Positions 1-7,838 of a DNA stretch of 64,000 nt are shown here, piece after piece. Source of the stretch: Fodinicurvata sp. EGI_FJ10296 (GTDB lineage: Bacteria; Pseudomonadota; Alphaproteobacteria; DSM-16000; Inquilinaceae); NCBI RefSeq assembly GCF_040712075.1, contig NZ_JBFCVL010000010.1, positions 62,001 through 126,000 on the forward strand, written 5' to 3'. The position numbers were made by a program, and so were the translations under genes. The stretch's first letter is position 1, and each line of letters opens with the position of its first letter. The notes beneath the pieces were generated by a model, which was given only the letters and a program-made list of their open reading frames with translations, was not told the DNA's origin and did not search any database.

Positions 1-600
1 ACAGCCGGACATGTGATCTTCGAGGGTGAAGACATCACACGCACGGGCCTGAGTGCCCGTGTCAAACTCGGGATCGCGCGTTCCTACCAGAAGACGAACA
101 TTTTCCCGCGGCTTTCAGTCCGACAGAACATCCTGGCGGCCGCCTATCGAGCCAAGGGCGTGGGTTGGACGTCGATGTTCGGACGGCGAAAGGAAGTCGA
201 GGCGGCCGAAGCTCTGGCGGATCGGATACTCGGTGAGCTTGATCTGGCCGATCAGGCGCACAAGGAAGCGCAGACCCTTCCCTATGGGGCGCAACGCCTG
301 ATCGATATCGGCATCGCGCTCGCGTGCGAGCCAAGCCTGCTGCTGCTGGACGAACCGACGAGTGGCCTGTCGTCAGGCGAATTACAGAAGACGATCGCCT
401 TCATCAGTGACCTGAAATCCCGCTACTCCATTCTCCTGATCGAACACAATATGGACCTCGTTCTGGAATTCGCCGACGGCATTACCGTGCTCAACTTCGG
501 CCATGTGATCGCAAGGGGAAATGCCGCTGAAATTTCGGCGGATGAGGGAGTTCAGGAAGCGTATTTCGGACGAAGTGTCAGCCCTGAAGGTGTCGCATGA
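1..600 (+). CDS. livG: LivG-type ABC transporter ATP-binding protein (5' truncated by window edge)
   Basis: This is one of two cytoplasmic ATPases of a branched-chain amino-acid or amide ABC importer. The frame is open from base 1, so the start codon and Walker A lie upstream. What remains shows a LivG-style signature loop (LPYGAQR, where most ABC proteins have LSGGQ), Walker B with D-loop (LLLLDEPTSGLS) and the H-loop histidine in LIEHNMDLV. Its stop codon overlaps the start of livF by 4 bp (ATGA), which indicates translational coupling. The substrate is not determined by this subunit. Family assignment is firm; the methionine 13 bases into the window is not the true start. Confidence 0.93.
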   Translation, partial: TAGHVIFEGEDITRTGLSARVKLGIARSYQKTNIFPRLSVRQNILAAAYRAKGVGWTSMFGRRKEVEAAEALADRILGELDLADQAHKEAQTLPYGAQRLIDIGIALACEPSLLLLDEPTSGLSSGELQKTIAFISDLKSRYSILLIEHNMDLVLEFADGITVLNFGHVIARGNAAEISADEGVQEAYFGRSVSPEGVA

Positions 601-1301
601 CCGGCCTTACCCTGTCCGGCGTCCATGCCTATTACGGCAAGAGCCACATCCTTCACGGCATCGACCTTACGCTGGATCCGGGCGAGGTCGTGGCCCTGCT
701 CGGGCGCAACGGCGCCGGCAAGACGACCACTATTCGAACCATCGCCGGATTGCTGCCCACCGCCGAAGGGCAGATTACCTTCGATGGCCGCGTTATTACG
801 AATCTGCGGGCGGATACGATCGCGCGATCGGGCCTGATAACCGTGCCCGAAACGCGGGATATCTTCGCGACCCTGACTGTTCGCGACAACCTGATGCTGG
901 CGGCCCGCAGGACCAGCGCGGGTGCCGGCGCCATGGAACGCGTCCTGGATACATTTCCGATCATCAGGCCACTGCTGAAACGGCTCGGCGGTCATCTCAG
1001 CGGTGGCGAACAGCAGATGGTGGCGATCGCCCGGGCCCTCCTGGCCGAACCCAAGGTCGTCATGCTCGACGAACCATCTCAGGGTCTGGCGCCGGTCATG
1101 GTCGATCTGGTTACCGATGTACTCACGACGCTGAAAAAGGAGAATATGTCGATGCTGCTCGTCGAGCAGAAGCTCGATGTGGCGATGGCGCTATGTGATC
1201 GCATCTACGTGCTCGATACCGGCCGCATCGCACACACCTGCTCGCGCAGCGAACTGGCCGATGCCCCGCAACTGGCGCAGCGGCATCTTGGCATTGGGTA
1301 A
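597..1301 (+). CDS. livF: LivF-type ABC transporter ATP-binding protein
   Basis: This is the second ATPase of the Liv-type importer, 234 aa, the usual LivF length. Walker A is GRNGAGKTTT near residue 37, the signature is LSGGEQQ near residue 135, and Walker B is VVMLDEPSQGL near residue 155. The H-loop position is in LLVEQKLD, with the Gln typical of LivF. It overlaps livG by 4 bp. It is expected to pair with LivG under the LivH/LivM membrane dimer encoded downstream. Nothing unusual is visible. Confidence 0.95.
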   Translation: MTGLTLSGVHAYYGKSHILHGIDLTLDPGEVVALLGRNGAGKTTTIRTIAGLLPTAEGQITFDGRVITNLRADTIARSGLITVPETRDIFATLTVRDNLMLAARRTSAGAGAMERVLDTFPIIRPLLKRLGGHLSGGEQQMVAIARALLAEPKVVMLDEPSQGLAPVMVDLVTDVLTTLKKENMSMLLVEQKLDVAMALCDRIYVLDTGRIAHTCSRSELADAPQLAQRHLGIG

Positions 1302-1309
1302 GATCAATC

Positions 1310-1459
1310 ATGGAATTACCAGAGAGACACCGGATCGCCGCAGCCATGGTCGTGCTGAATGACGGCGGCGGGTCGGATGGGTTGGAGGCATGCCCCGAAA
1401 GTGCCTGCTCACGCGTTATCGGCGGCACCGCACCGTATTGCCGTCGGATGGCCGAATAA
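1310..1459 (+). CDS. Possible 49-aa cysteine-containing small protein between livF and livK
   Basis: An ATG 8 bp after the livF stop opens a 49-codon frame that ends in TAA 15 bp before the binding-protein start, so it fills the intercistronic gap almost exactly. The product has three cysteines in its C-terminal half (C28, C33 and C44, in ACPESACS and APYCRRMAE), no signal peptide and no membrane segment. Upstream, GGGTAAG could serve as a weak ribosome site. I do not recognise the family. Placement and codon use fit a real small protein, possibly metal-binding, but the gap could also be untranslated spacer. Confidence 0.4.
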   Translation: MELPERHRIAAAMVVLNDGGGSDGLEACPESACSRVIGGTAPYCRRMAE

Positions 1460-1474
1460 TTCAAGGAGGCTCAA

Positions 1475-2710
1475 ATGACAGCCAGAAATGGCGTTTCAGG
1501 ACGTTGCGTTTCCAGACGGGGCGTAATGAAAGGGATGGGCGCCGCAGGCCTGGCGGCAGGCGCCCTCGGCACCTTCAGTCCGTCACGGCTTCTTGCCGGC
1601 GAAGGGCCGGTTACGATCCTTGGAATCATTCCGCAGACCGGTCCCTATGCGGCCGACGGGGAACAGATCATGCGCGGCCAGCAGATGGCGGTCGAGTCAT
1701 TCGGCGGCGAAATCCTGGGCCGGCCCATCAATTACATCATCCGGGACACCGGCAACGATTCCGGCATCGCCACCCGCCGGGTTGCGGAGGCGATCGAGAG
1801 CGAGAATGTCGTCGGCATTGTCGGCCCCTGGGCGGACGACGTCGCCCAGGCAGTGGCCGACGTGGCCCGGCGCGAAAAAGTCATTCACTACTGGAGCGGC
1901 GGGCCGGTGGAATGCCATCGCTACTGGTTCCAGTGGGCGCCGCCTTACTATACCGGCGTCAAGGGTTCCATGGACTACGCCATGCAGAAGAACCCCGACG
2001 GCAAACGCTGGTACATGCTCACCTCCGACTACGCTTTCGGCTGGACGATGGAGGAACTCGAAAAGAGGATCGGGGCCGACCACGATATCGAATGGGTCGG
2101 CGAATCCCGTCACGTGCTGGGCGAGCGTGAATTCTCCCGGTACATGGGTGAAATCATGGCCGCCAGTCCCGACGTTCTCGTGCTCAACAACTTCGGCCTC
2201 GATACCGCCCAGGCGATCCGCGAGGCCGTATCCTTCGGTCTTGGCCAATCCACCCAGATCCTGGTGCCCTGGGGCAGCGGAATCGAAGATTATCTGCGCC
2301 AGGACCCGTCGATCACCGAGGGCATCATCATCGGCAGCGCCTTCTATTTCACGGCGGAACCGGCGCGCGAGTTCTCCGATGCGTTCATCGATCTGCACGG
2401 TGCACCTCCGGGATATCCGGCAGGCAGTGGTTTTGCCGCCCTGGAAATCCTCCTGAAGGGTATCGAGCGCGCCGGCAGTTCCGATCCGGCCGAGGTCGTG
2501 CAGGCCCTGGAAGGCTGGGAATTCGACAGTGTCGTCGGGCCGACCCGCATCGATGCCGACACTCACCAGACCATTCGGCCCTTCTTCGTTACCGAGGGGA
2601 AAGCACCGGGCGACATGGAAGACGAGTTCGACGTGGCACGGGTCGTGAGTACGTCGAGCGAAATGCCGCCCGCCGAAGAACTGGGATGCGAGGATATCGG
2701 CGAACTCTGA
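1475..2710 (+). CDS. Periplasmic substrate-binding protein of Liv-type ABC transporter, Tat-exported
   Basis: This 411-aa protein belongs to the type I periplasmic binding-protein family (LivJ/LivK, UrtA, AmiC-like). The N-terminus carries a twin-arginine signal, SRRGVMKGMG, followed by a small-residue hydrophobic stretch, so export through Tat is likely. The mature part starts near VTILGIIPQTGPYA, the usual ligand-lobe opening, and continues with GIVGPWADD and TSDYAFGWTMEE typical of the family. AAGGAGG at 1463-1469 sits five bases before the ATG. The ligand could be a branched-chain amino acid, an amide or urea; no urea or amidase genes are adjacent. A strong stem-loop follows the gene. Confidence 0.92.
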   Translation: MTARNGVSGRCVSRRGVMKGMGAAGLAAGALGTFSPSRLLAGEGPVTILGIIPQTGPYAADGEQIMRGQQMAVESFGGEILGRPINYIIRDTGNDSGIATRRVAEAIESENVVGIVGPWADDVAQAVADVARREKVIHYWSGGPVECHRYWFQWAPPYYTGVKGSMDYAMQKNPDGKRWYMLTSDYAFGWTMEELEKRIGADHDIEWVGESRHVLGEREFSRYMGEIMAASPDVLVLNNFGLDTAQAIREAVSFGLGQSTQILVPWGSGIEDYLRQDPSITEGIIIGSAFYFTAEPAREFSDAFIDLHGAPPGYPAGSGFAALEILLKGIERAGSSDPAEVVQALEGWEFDSVVGPTRIDADTHQTIRPFFVTEGKAPGDMEDEFDVARVVSTSSEMPPAEELGCEDIGEL

Positions 2711-2722
2711 TCGCCTGAGCAC

Positions 2723-2758
2723 GGTTGCGGCGGCGCCGACGATGGCGCCGTCGCAACC
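2723..2758 (+). other. Stem-loop between the Liv binding-protein gene and livH
   Basis: The arms at 2723-2737 and 2744-2758 pair over 15 positions, with one G-U pair, around the loop GACGAT. No T-tract follows and livH begins 48 bp later on the same strand, so this looks like an intercistronic mRNA-stabilising or partial-terminator hairpin that would raise binding-protein output relative to the permeases. Confidence 0.7.
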
Positions 2759-2806
2759 CGGTTGGCGCTGGATTTCCCCGGATAACTCTTCAGGAAGCGG
2801 TCAGCG

Positions 2807-3673
2807 ATGGAATTGTACCTGATCAAGTCTCTCAACGGATTGACCACCGGCGCCCTCTACGCCATGACCGCATTCGGACTGACTTTCATCCTGGGAATGC
2901 TGAACATTCCCAATTTTGCCCATGGTGCGCTTTTTGCCCTCGGGGCCTATTTCGGCTTCACGGTGCTGGGTGTGACGGGGTCGTTCTGGCTGGCACTCAT
3001 CCTGGCGCCGCTGCTTATGGGGCTGGTTGGCGCCGCCCTTGAGCGGGGCCTCGCCCAACGTCTCTACGGCGACAATCCGGAAAACGAAACATACGTCCTG
3101 CTGGCTCTGTTCGCCATTGCCGTCATCATGCAGGAAGTCATCATCCTGATATGGGGCGCCTCCGGTCAAAGCGCCCTTCCCCCGCCGAGCCTCCTGGGCG
3201 CCGTTGATCTCGGGCCGATCTTTTTTCCGAAGTACAGGCTTTTCATCCTTGGCGTTGCGATCGTGGTGATCGCCTCGTGCTGGCTTCTGATCGAGCGCAC
3301 CTATTACGGCGCCCTGATCAAAGCGGCGATCGACAAGCGCGAAATGGTCATGCTGCTCGGCTACGATATCCGCATTCTCTTCGCCGTCAGCTTTGCCATC
3401 GGTACGATGCTCGCCGCCCTGGCGGGGGTCCTCAGCCTTCCGATCCGGGGCGTCCACCCCTTTATCGGCATGGACATTCTGGCCCTTTCCTTTGTCATCG
3501 TGGTCGTCGGCGGGCTCGGCAACCTCTATGGCGCCATTTTCGCCGGCATCCTGATCGGCCTGGTCCAGGAATTCGCGACCCTCATCCATCCACTGGCGCC
3601 CTGGATAAGCATCTATGGCGTGATGATGCTTGTGCTCCTGATCCGGCCGACCGGCCTTTTCGGGACCCGTTGA
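2807..3673 (+). CDS. livH: Branched-chain amino-acid/amide ABC transporter permease LivH
   Basis: This 288-aa inner-membrane permease of the LivH family has about eight hydrophobic helices. The start LIKSLNGLTTGALYAMTAFGLTFILGMLNIPNFAHGA is the family's opening block, and VVGGLGNLYGAIFAGILIGL near the C-terminus is the cytoplasmic loop that contacts the ATPases. It ends one base before livM begins, so the two permeases are probably translated together. No defects are visible. Confidence 0.94.
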   Translation: MELYLIKSLNGLTTGALYAMTAFGLTFILGMLNIPNFAHGALFALGAYFGFTVLGVTGSFWLALILAPLLMGLVGAALERGLAQRLYGDNPENETYVLLALFAIAVIMQEVIILIWGASGQSALPPPSLLGAVDLGPIFFPKYRLFILGVAIVVIASCWLLIERTYYGALIKAAIDKREMVMLLGYDIRILFAVSFAIGTMLAALAGVLSLPIRGVHPFIGMDILALSFVIVVVGGLGNLYGAIFAGILIGLVQEFATLIHPLAPWISIYGVMMLVLLIRPTGLFGTR

Positions 3674-4678
3674 ATGTCTGAGGAAAAGGTGCAGCCGATG
3701 GGCGACGGTACGCAGGAAGAATCAGGGCGGGACGGTTCACGCCTCTACGTGGTGCTGGGCACGCTGGCCGTGCTCGCCGGCGTGGTCCTGCTTCCGCAGA
3801 TCATTTCGATGTCTCTGGCCATCGACATCGTCATCCTTGCCATTGCCGCGACGGCCTTCAACCTGATGCTGGGTTACACCGGCCTTTTATCATTCGGCCA
3901 ATCGGCCTTCTTTGCCATCGGGGGGTTCGCGGCGGGCAACGTACTGCTGCACCTCGGCGCCTCCGCCGTGCCGGCGATCCTGACCGGCGCACTTGGCGGC
4001 GCCATCGGATCGGCGCTGGTCGGGCTGCTGACCCTGCGGCTGCGGAACGTCTATTTCATCCTCATGACCCTGGCCTTCGCGCAGCTCGTCTACTTCGTCT
4101 CGCTGTCATGGCGTGAAGTTACGGGCGGATCGTCGGGCCTGCGCGGATTCAACCGCCCGGACCTCGATCTCGGCGTGATGACGATCCCGCTGGACAGCAC
4201 GATCGCCGTCTACGTCCTTGTCGTCGTCATATTCCTTTTGTGTCTGGGAATCTTCTATCGCCTGGTGACCTCACCTGTCGGCCTTGTCCTGCGCGGCATC
4301 CGGGACAATCAGGAGCGTGTGGAGGCTATCGGCTATTCCGTGGGCCACTACAAGCTGCTGTGTTTTTCCGTGGCGGGCGCCATGACCGGCGTTGCCGGCG
4401 CGCTCTACGCCATTCAGTGGCAGATCGTGCCCATTAGTATTGCGAGCATGAACCAGTCCGCTGCCATCGTATTCATGTCGATCCTCGGCGGCGTGGGCCA
4501 TCCGCTCGGTCCCGTGCTGGGGGCAGTCATCTATACCTGGCTGGCCGACGTCATCTCGATCTACTGGGCCCGCTGGCCGATTCTGTTCGGCCTGTTCATC
4601 ATCGTCATCGTCCTCTTCCTGCGTGGGGGGATGACCGAAGGCATAAGACGGCTTTTTTCACTGGTCCGGGGACGTTAA
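3674..4678 (+). CDS. livM: Branched-chain amino-acid/amide ABC transporter permease LivM
   Basis: This is the second membrane subunit, 334 aa. It has a short polar N-terminus, then helices beginning at LYVVLGTLAVLAGVVLL. The LivM signature block AATAFNLMLGYTGLLSFGQSAFFAIGG is present, as is the ATPase-coupling loop SILGGVGHPLGPVLGAV near residue 275. It directly abuts livH and is the last gene of the operon; the next gene is convergent. No clear rho-independent terminator is visible in the 27 bp between them. Confidence 0.94.
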   Translation: MSEEKVQPMGDGTQEESGRDGSRLYVVLGTLAVLAGVVLLPQIISMSLAIDIVILAIAATAFNLMLGYTGLLSFGQSAFFAIGGFAAGNVLLHLGASAVPAILTGALGGAIGSALVGLLTLRLRNVYFILMTLAFAQLVYFVSLSWREVTGGSSGLRGFNRPDLDLGVMTIPLDSTIAVYVLVVVIFLLCLGIFYRLVTSPVGLVLRGIRDNQERVEAIGYSVGHYKLLCFSVAGAMTGVAGALYAIQWQIVPISIASMNQSAAIVFMSILGGVGHPLGPVLGAVIYTWLADVISIYWARWPILFGLFIIVIVLFLRGGMTEGIRRLFSLVRGR

Positions 4679-4705
4679 CCATCCACCACAAGATGGGATC
4701 CAACA

Positions 4706-5329
4706 CTAGAACAGCCCGACGACAAGGCCGGCAGCGCCGGCGATGATCGCGAGCCCGAAGATCGCGATCAGGCCGTCGGCCGTGACGATCGCCAGGGCAA
4801 ACAGCGAAACGGCTGCACCCAGAATCGTCGACGACATCGGCACCAGTTCCAGAAACGGCATCGCCAGCCCGCATAACATGCAGATCGACTGCGGCACCCA
4901 GGACAACGGCGGCCGGACCAGCCACGACAAGCGTTGACGCGTCAGACGGTCGACGAAACCCGCCGGCCTGTCGAGCACCGAAAGCGCCTTGTCGAGGCGC
5001 TCCCGGGCGACGCGACGCTGCATGATCCAGCCCGGCAGCCACACATGGTCGCGGCCGAACACCATCTGCACCGCGATCAGGGCAATGCTCAGCCCGATGA
5101 TGGACGACAGGCCCGGAATCGCACTCAGCGGCGTCACCACGACCAGCGCCGGCACCAACAGCAGCGGCCCGAACGACCGCCGCCCCAACGCCTCGACCAC
5201 ATCGCGCACGCTGGGTTCTCCATCGCCGCCGGCCCGCCGGACACGGTCGAGAATTTCACCGAGCGTGTGCTGGGCAAGCGGCTTGCCGACCACCGGGAGC
5301 CGTTGGGCCTGGTTTCCCGAGGCGTTCAT
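4706..5329 (-). CDS. ExoD-family exopolysaccharide-synthesis-type membrane protein
   Basis: This 207-aa protein matches the ExoD family: an N-terminal cytoplasmic part (TLGEILDRVRRAGGDGEPSVRDVVEALGRRSFGPLLLVPALVVVTPLSAIPG), then GLSIALIAVQMVFGRDHVWLPGWI and two C-terminal hydrophobic hairpins. ExoD was described in rhizobia as affecting exopolysaccharide production and alkali tolerance, but its molecular activity is unknown. It is convergent with livM and lies 73 bp from the end of the Crp/Fnr gene on the same strand, so it could be a second cistron of that regulator's transcript. Confidence 0.85.
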   Translation of the reverse strand: MNASGNQAQRLPVVGKPLAQHTLGEILDRVRRAGGDGEPSVRDVVEALGRRSFGPLLLVPALVVVTPLSAIPGLSSIIGLSIALIAVQMVFGRDHVWLPGWIMQRRVARERLDKALSVLDRPAGFVDRLTRQRLSWLVRPPLSWVPQSICMLCGLAMPFLELVPMSSTILGAAVSLFALAIVTADGLIAIFGLAIIAGAAGLVVGLF

Positions 5330-5402
5330 TGCCGGTTACCGATCCCCGGCCGCCAGAAGTCGCCCACCTTCCGAAACTCCGTCATCCTCGTCGTTCTCCG
5401 TA

Positions 5403-6107
5403 TCACTCGGAATCCAGCAACCTGTCGAGAGCGAATGCGTCGCGGAACAGGTCTGGATCTTCAATGCTGACCGTCTGTCCGCTGATGGTCACCCCGTATT
5501 GCTTGAGGGTTCCGAAGGCACGGGACAGGTTCTCCGGCGTCATCCCCAGCCGCCCCGCAAGGGTGCGTTTATCGTACGGAAGCTGGAACCGCTTCTTTAC
5601 CCCTTCGGTTTCCGACAACAGCAATAGATAGGACCCCGTTCGCTGAACGGAAGTCCGCAGCTTGAGATTCTTGACCTGCCGAACCATGACGCGGAACTGA
5701 CGGGCAAGGGCCAGCATCATCGCGACGGCGAGATCGTTGTCTTCATGGATGATCTGGCGCAGGACGTCCGACGGCACCATCAGGATGCGCGACCGCGCCA
5801 GAACGCGTGCACCCATCAGATAGGGCATGCCCGTGACCGCGGCAGCGAGAATGAAGGTATCGACCGGCTCGACGACTTCCATGGTCGAGGTGCGATTGTC
5901 GTCGCCGGTATGAGCGAACAGCGCGACCGATCCTTCGATGAGCACATGCAGGAAATCGGGATTGTCACCCTGACCAAACAGAACCGTGTGCCGGGGAAAG
6001 GTCTGAAGAAATCCGGCATCGGTCAGACGCTTCAGCCGGTCCGGTCCGACATTCTCGAACATGGACAGCGCCACGATTGCTTCGAATTCGTGATCCGCTA
6101 TCGGCAT
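5403..6107 (-). CDS. Crp/Fnr-family transcriptional regulator without cysteines (DNR/NnrR/FixK-like)
   Basis: This 234-aa regulator has a cyclic-nucleotide-type sensor barrel (residues about 15-120), a dimerisation helix (about 125-150) and a winged HTH (about 165-225). The recognition helix TPENLSRAF carries Glu192, Ser195 and Arg196, the E-x2-S-R pattern by which FNR-type proteins read TTGAT half-sites. There is no cysteine anywhere, so it cannot bind the FNR iron-sulfur cluster; a DNR/NnrR-like haem/NO sensor or a FixK-like constitutive form is more likely. It is divergent from narK1-narGHJI and has a perfect FNR-type box in its own promoter. GGTGAGAA precedes the ATG. Confidence 0.9.
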   Translation of the reverse strand: MPIADHEFEAIVALSMFENVGPDRLKRLTDAGFLQTFPRHTVLFGQGDNPDFLHVLIEGSVALFAHTGDDNRTSTMEVVEPVDTFILAAAVTGMPYLMGARVLARSRILMVPSDVLRQIIHEDNDLAVAMMLALARQFRVMVRQVKNLKLRTSVQRTGSYLLLLSETEGVKKRFQLPYDKRTLAGRLGMTPENLSRAFGTLKQYGVTISGQTVSIEDPDLFRDAFALDRLLDSE

Positions 6108-6152
6108 TTCTCACCCCCCCTCGGTCATGGCTGCGAGTCGGTACCATATCGA

Positions 6153-6158
6153 GTTATC
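6153..6158 (-). promoter_or_regulatory. Candidate -10 element for the Crp/Fnr gene
   Basis: The minus strand reads GATAAC, 31 bp centre-to-centre downstream of the box at 6180-6193. That spacing is what a class II FNR promoter (activator centred at -41.5) would show. Confidence 0.45.
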
Positions 6159-6179
6159 AGTCTGCCACACCGACATCAA

Positions 6180-6193
6180 TTGATAATTATCAA
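6180..6193. promoter_or_regulatory. Perfect FNR/DNR-type box, regulator-proximal
   Basis: The sequence is TTGATAATTATCAA, an exact match to the TTGAT-N4-ATCAA consensus and fully palindromic. Its centre lies 79 bp upstream of the regulator's start codon, which suggests positive autoregulation. Confidence 0.88.
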
Positions 6194-6272
6194 TTCAACA
6201 CATGACTGAAGTCATTTTCAAGAACTAACAGAATCAAAGTGAAGTTGATCTGGCGGTCTCTTGATACCTCTT

Positions 6273-6286
6273 TTGATCTGGATCAA
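6273..6286. promoter_or_regulatory. Perfect FNR/DNR-type box, narK1-proximal
   Basis: The sequence is TTGATCTGGATCAA, again an exact TTGAT-N4-ATCAA. Its centre is about 146 bp upstream of the narK1 start. If it acts at -41.5, transcription would begin near 6321 and leave a leader of about 105 nt; TGTGAT at 6306-6311 is a weak possible -10. Confidence 0.85.
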
Positions 6287-6425
6287 TTCCCACTCCGGAT
6301 ACTCCTGTGATCGTCTCTCGGCATGTCGGTCGCGGCTATTGATTTCACCGTGATCGATCCATGGCAGCGCCGCCGAATAGCGGTGTCTGGCGCCAGATTT
6401 GAGACCGGGACAGGAGTCGGTGGCG

Positions 6426-7838
6426 ATGAATACCCTGGAGGGTGTGACTCCAACACAGCAGCAGAAGACCCTGACCCTCAGCACCGTCGGGTTCACGATC
6501 TGCTTTGCGGTCTGGACCATATTTTCGATCATCGGCATTCAGATCCAACAGGAACTGGGGCTGAACGAGACGCAGTTCGCGCTGCTGGTCAGCCTTCCCA
6601 TTCTGACCGGCTCCCTGAGCCGGCTGGGCCTGGGCATGCTGGCGGACCGTTTCGGCGGCCGGCCGGTCATGACGCTGGTCATGCTGGCCGCCGCGCTGGC
6701 CACCGGGCTGCTGACGGTGGCCGGCAGCTACGGCGCCTATCTGGCCGCCGCCCTTGGGGTCGGCCTGGCCGGCGGGGCATTTTCGGTCGGCGTGGCCTAT
6801 CTGTCACGCTGGTACCCGAGAGATCGCCAGGGCACCGCGCTCGGCATCTTCGGTCTGGGCAATGTCGGCGCTGCCGTCACCAAGTTCATCGCTCCCTTCG
6901 TCATGGTCGCCTGGGGCTGGACCGCCGTTGCCCAGATCTGGGCCGTGGTTCTGGCTGCCATGGCGGTGACGTTCTGGCTGACCGCCGATGACGACCCGGT
7001 CATCAGGCACCGCCGGGCGACGGGCGAGAAACCGCCCTCGGCCGGGATGCAGCTCAGCCCACTCGTGAAGCTGCAGGTCTGGAGGTTCGCGATCTATTAC
7101 TTCTTCGTATTCGGCGCTTTCGTTGCCCTGGCGCTGTGGCTGCCGCGCTATTACGTCGAGGTCTACGGCCTCGATATCCGGCTCGCCGGAACCCTGGCGG
7201 CGACGTTCTCGCTCGCCGCGTCCGTCTTCCGCGCCTATGGCGGCTATCTGTCGGACAAGTACGGTGCGCGCCGGATCATGTACTGGACCTTCGGCGTCGC
7301 CCTGGTCTGCACGTTCCTGCTGTCCTATCCACCAACGGACTATGCCGTTCACGGCGTCGACGGCCCGATCGAGTTCAGCCTGGCCATGGGGTTGGTGCCG
7401 TTCACCGTCATTCTGTTCGCGCTGGGCTTTGCCATGTCGCTGGGCAAGGCGGCCGTCTTCAAGCACATCCCCGTCTACTACCCGGACAATGTCGGTTCGG
7501 TCGGCGGCATTGTCGGCCTGGTCGGCGGCCTCGGCGGCTTCGTCCTGCCCATGGTGTTCGGCGTGGTCAACGACATCACCGGCATCTGGACCAGCAGTTT
7601 CATGATCCTGTTTCTGCTCGCCGGCACCGCTCTTACCTGGATGCATCTGGCGATCCTGCGCATGGAAAGGGCCTCGGCGCCGCAACTGGCCGGGCTGCCT
7701 CAACTGCCCGAGTTCCAGGGCATGCGCGAGGACCGGCGCGCCGGCACCGTCGGCCCCGGCCCCGGAACCAAATCGACCGCCGACCACCATTCCGACCACG
7801 ATACCGGCACGCGCCCGGCCACAGGAGCCACGACATGA
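6426..7838 (+). CDS. narK1: NarK1-type nitrate/nitrite transporter (MFS)
   Basis: This 470-aa 12-helix major-facilitator protein of the nitrate/nitrite porter family is probably the proton-coupled NarK1 type. The nitrate-signature motifs are GIFGLGNVGAAVTKF and GSVGGIVGLVGGLGGFVLP, and the MFS loop motif GMLADRFGGRPV follows helix 2. I place the start at ATG 6426 because AGGAG at 6412-6416 is well spaced for it; an upstream TTG at 6399 would overlap that ribosome site. The stop overlaps the next gene's ATG by 4 bp. The C-terminal tail is hydrophilic and His/Asp/Thr-rich. Confidence 0.9.
   Translation: MNTLEGVTPTQQQKTLTLSTVGFTICFAVWTIFSIIGIQIQQELGLNETQFALLVSLPILTGSLSRLGLGMLADRFGGRPVMTLVMLAAALATGLLTVAGSYGAYLAAALGVGLAGGAFSVGVAYLSRWYPRDRQGTALGIFGLGNVGAAVTKFIAPFVMVAWGWTAVAQIWAVVLAAMAVTFWLTADDDPVIRHRRATGEKPPSAGMQLSPLVKLQVWRFAIYYFFVFGAFVALALWLPRYYVEVYGLDIRLAGTLAATFSLAASVFRAYGGYLSDKYGARRIMYWTFGVALVCTFLLSYPPTDYAVHGVDGPIEFSLAMGLVPFTVILFALGFAMSLGKAAVFKHIPVYYPDNVGSVGGIVGLVGGLGGFVLPMVFGVVNDITGIWTSSFMILFLLAGTALTWMHLAILRMERASAPQLAGLPQLPEFQGMREDRRAGTVGPGPGTKSTADHHSDHDTGTRPATGATT

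Larger units (their letters stand above)
6108..6425. promoter_or_regulatory. Divergent promoter region between the Crp/Fnr gene and narK1
   Basis: This 318-bp region is AT-richer than its flanks and contains no credible ORF. It holds two perfect FNR/DNR-type boxes, one positioned for each divergent transcript, and is the obvious control point for nitrate respiration in this window. Confidence 0.8.

Noticed and set aside
7136-7834. N-terminal extension of narK2 into narK1
   Set aside because: The frame is open but its translation has no membrane helices or homology; the ATG at 7835 matches NarK proteins and overlaps the narK1 stop.
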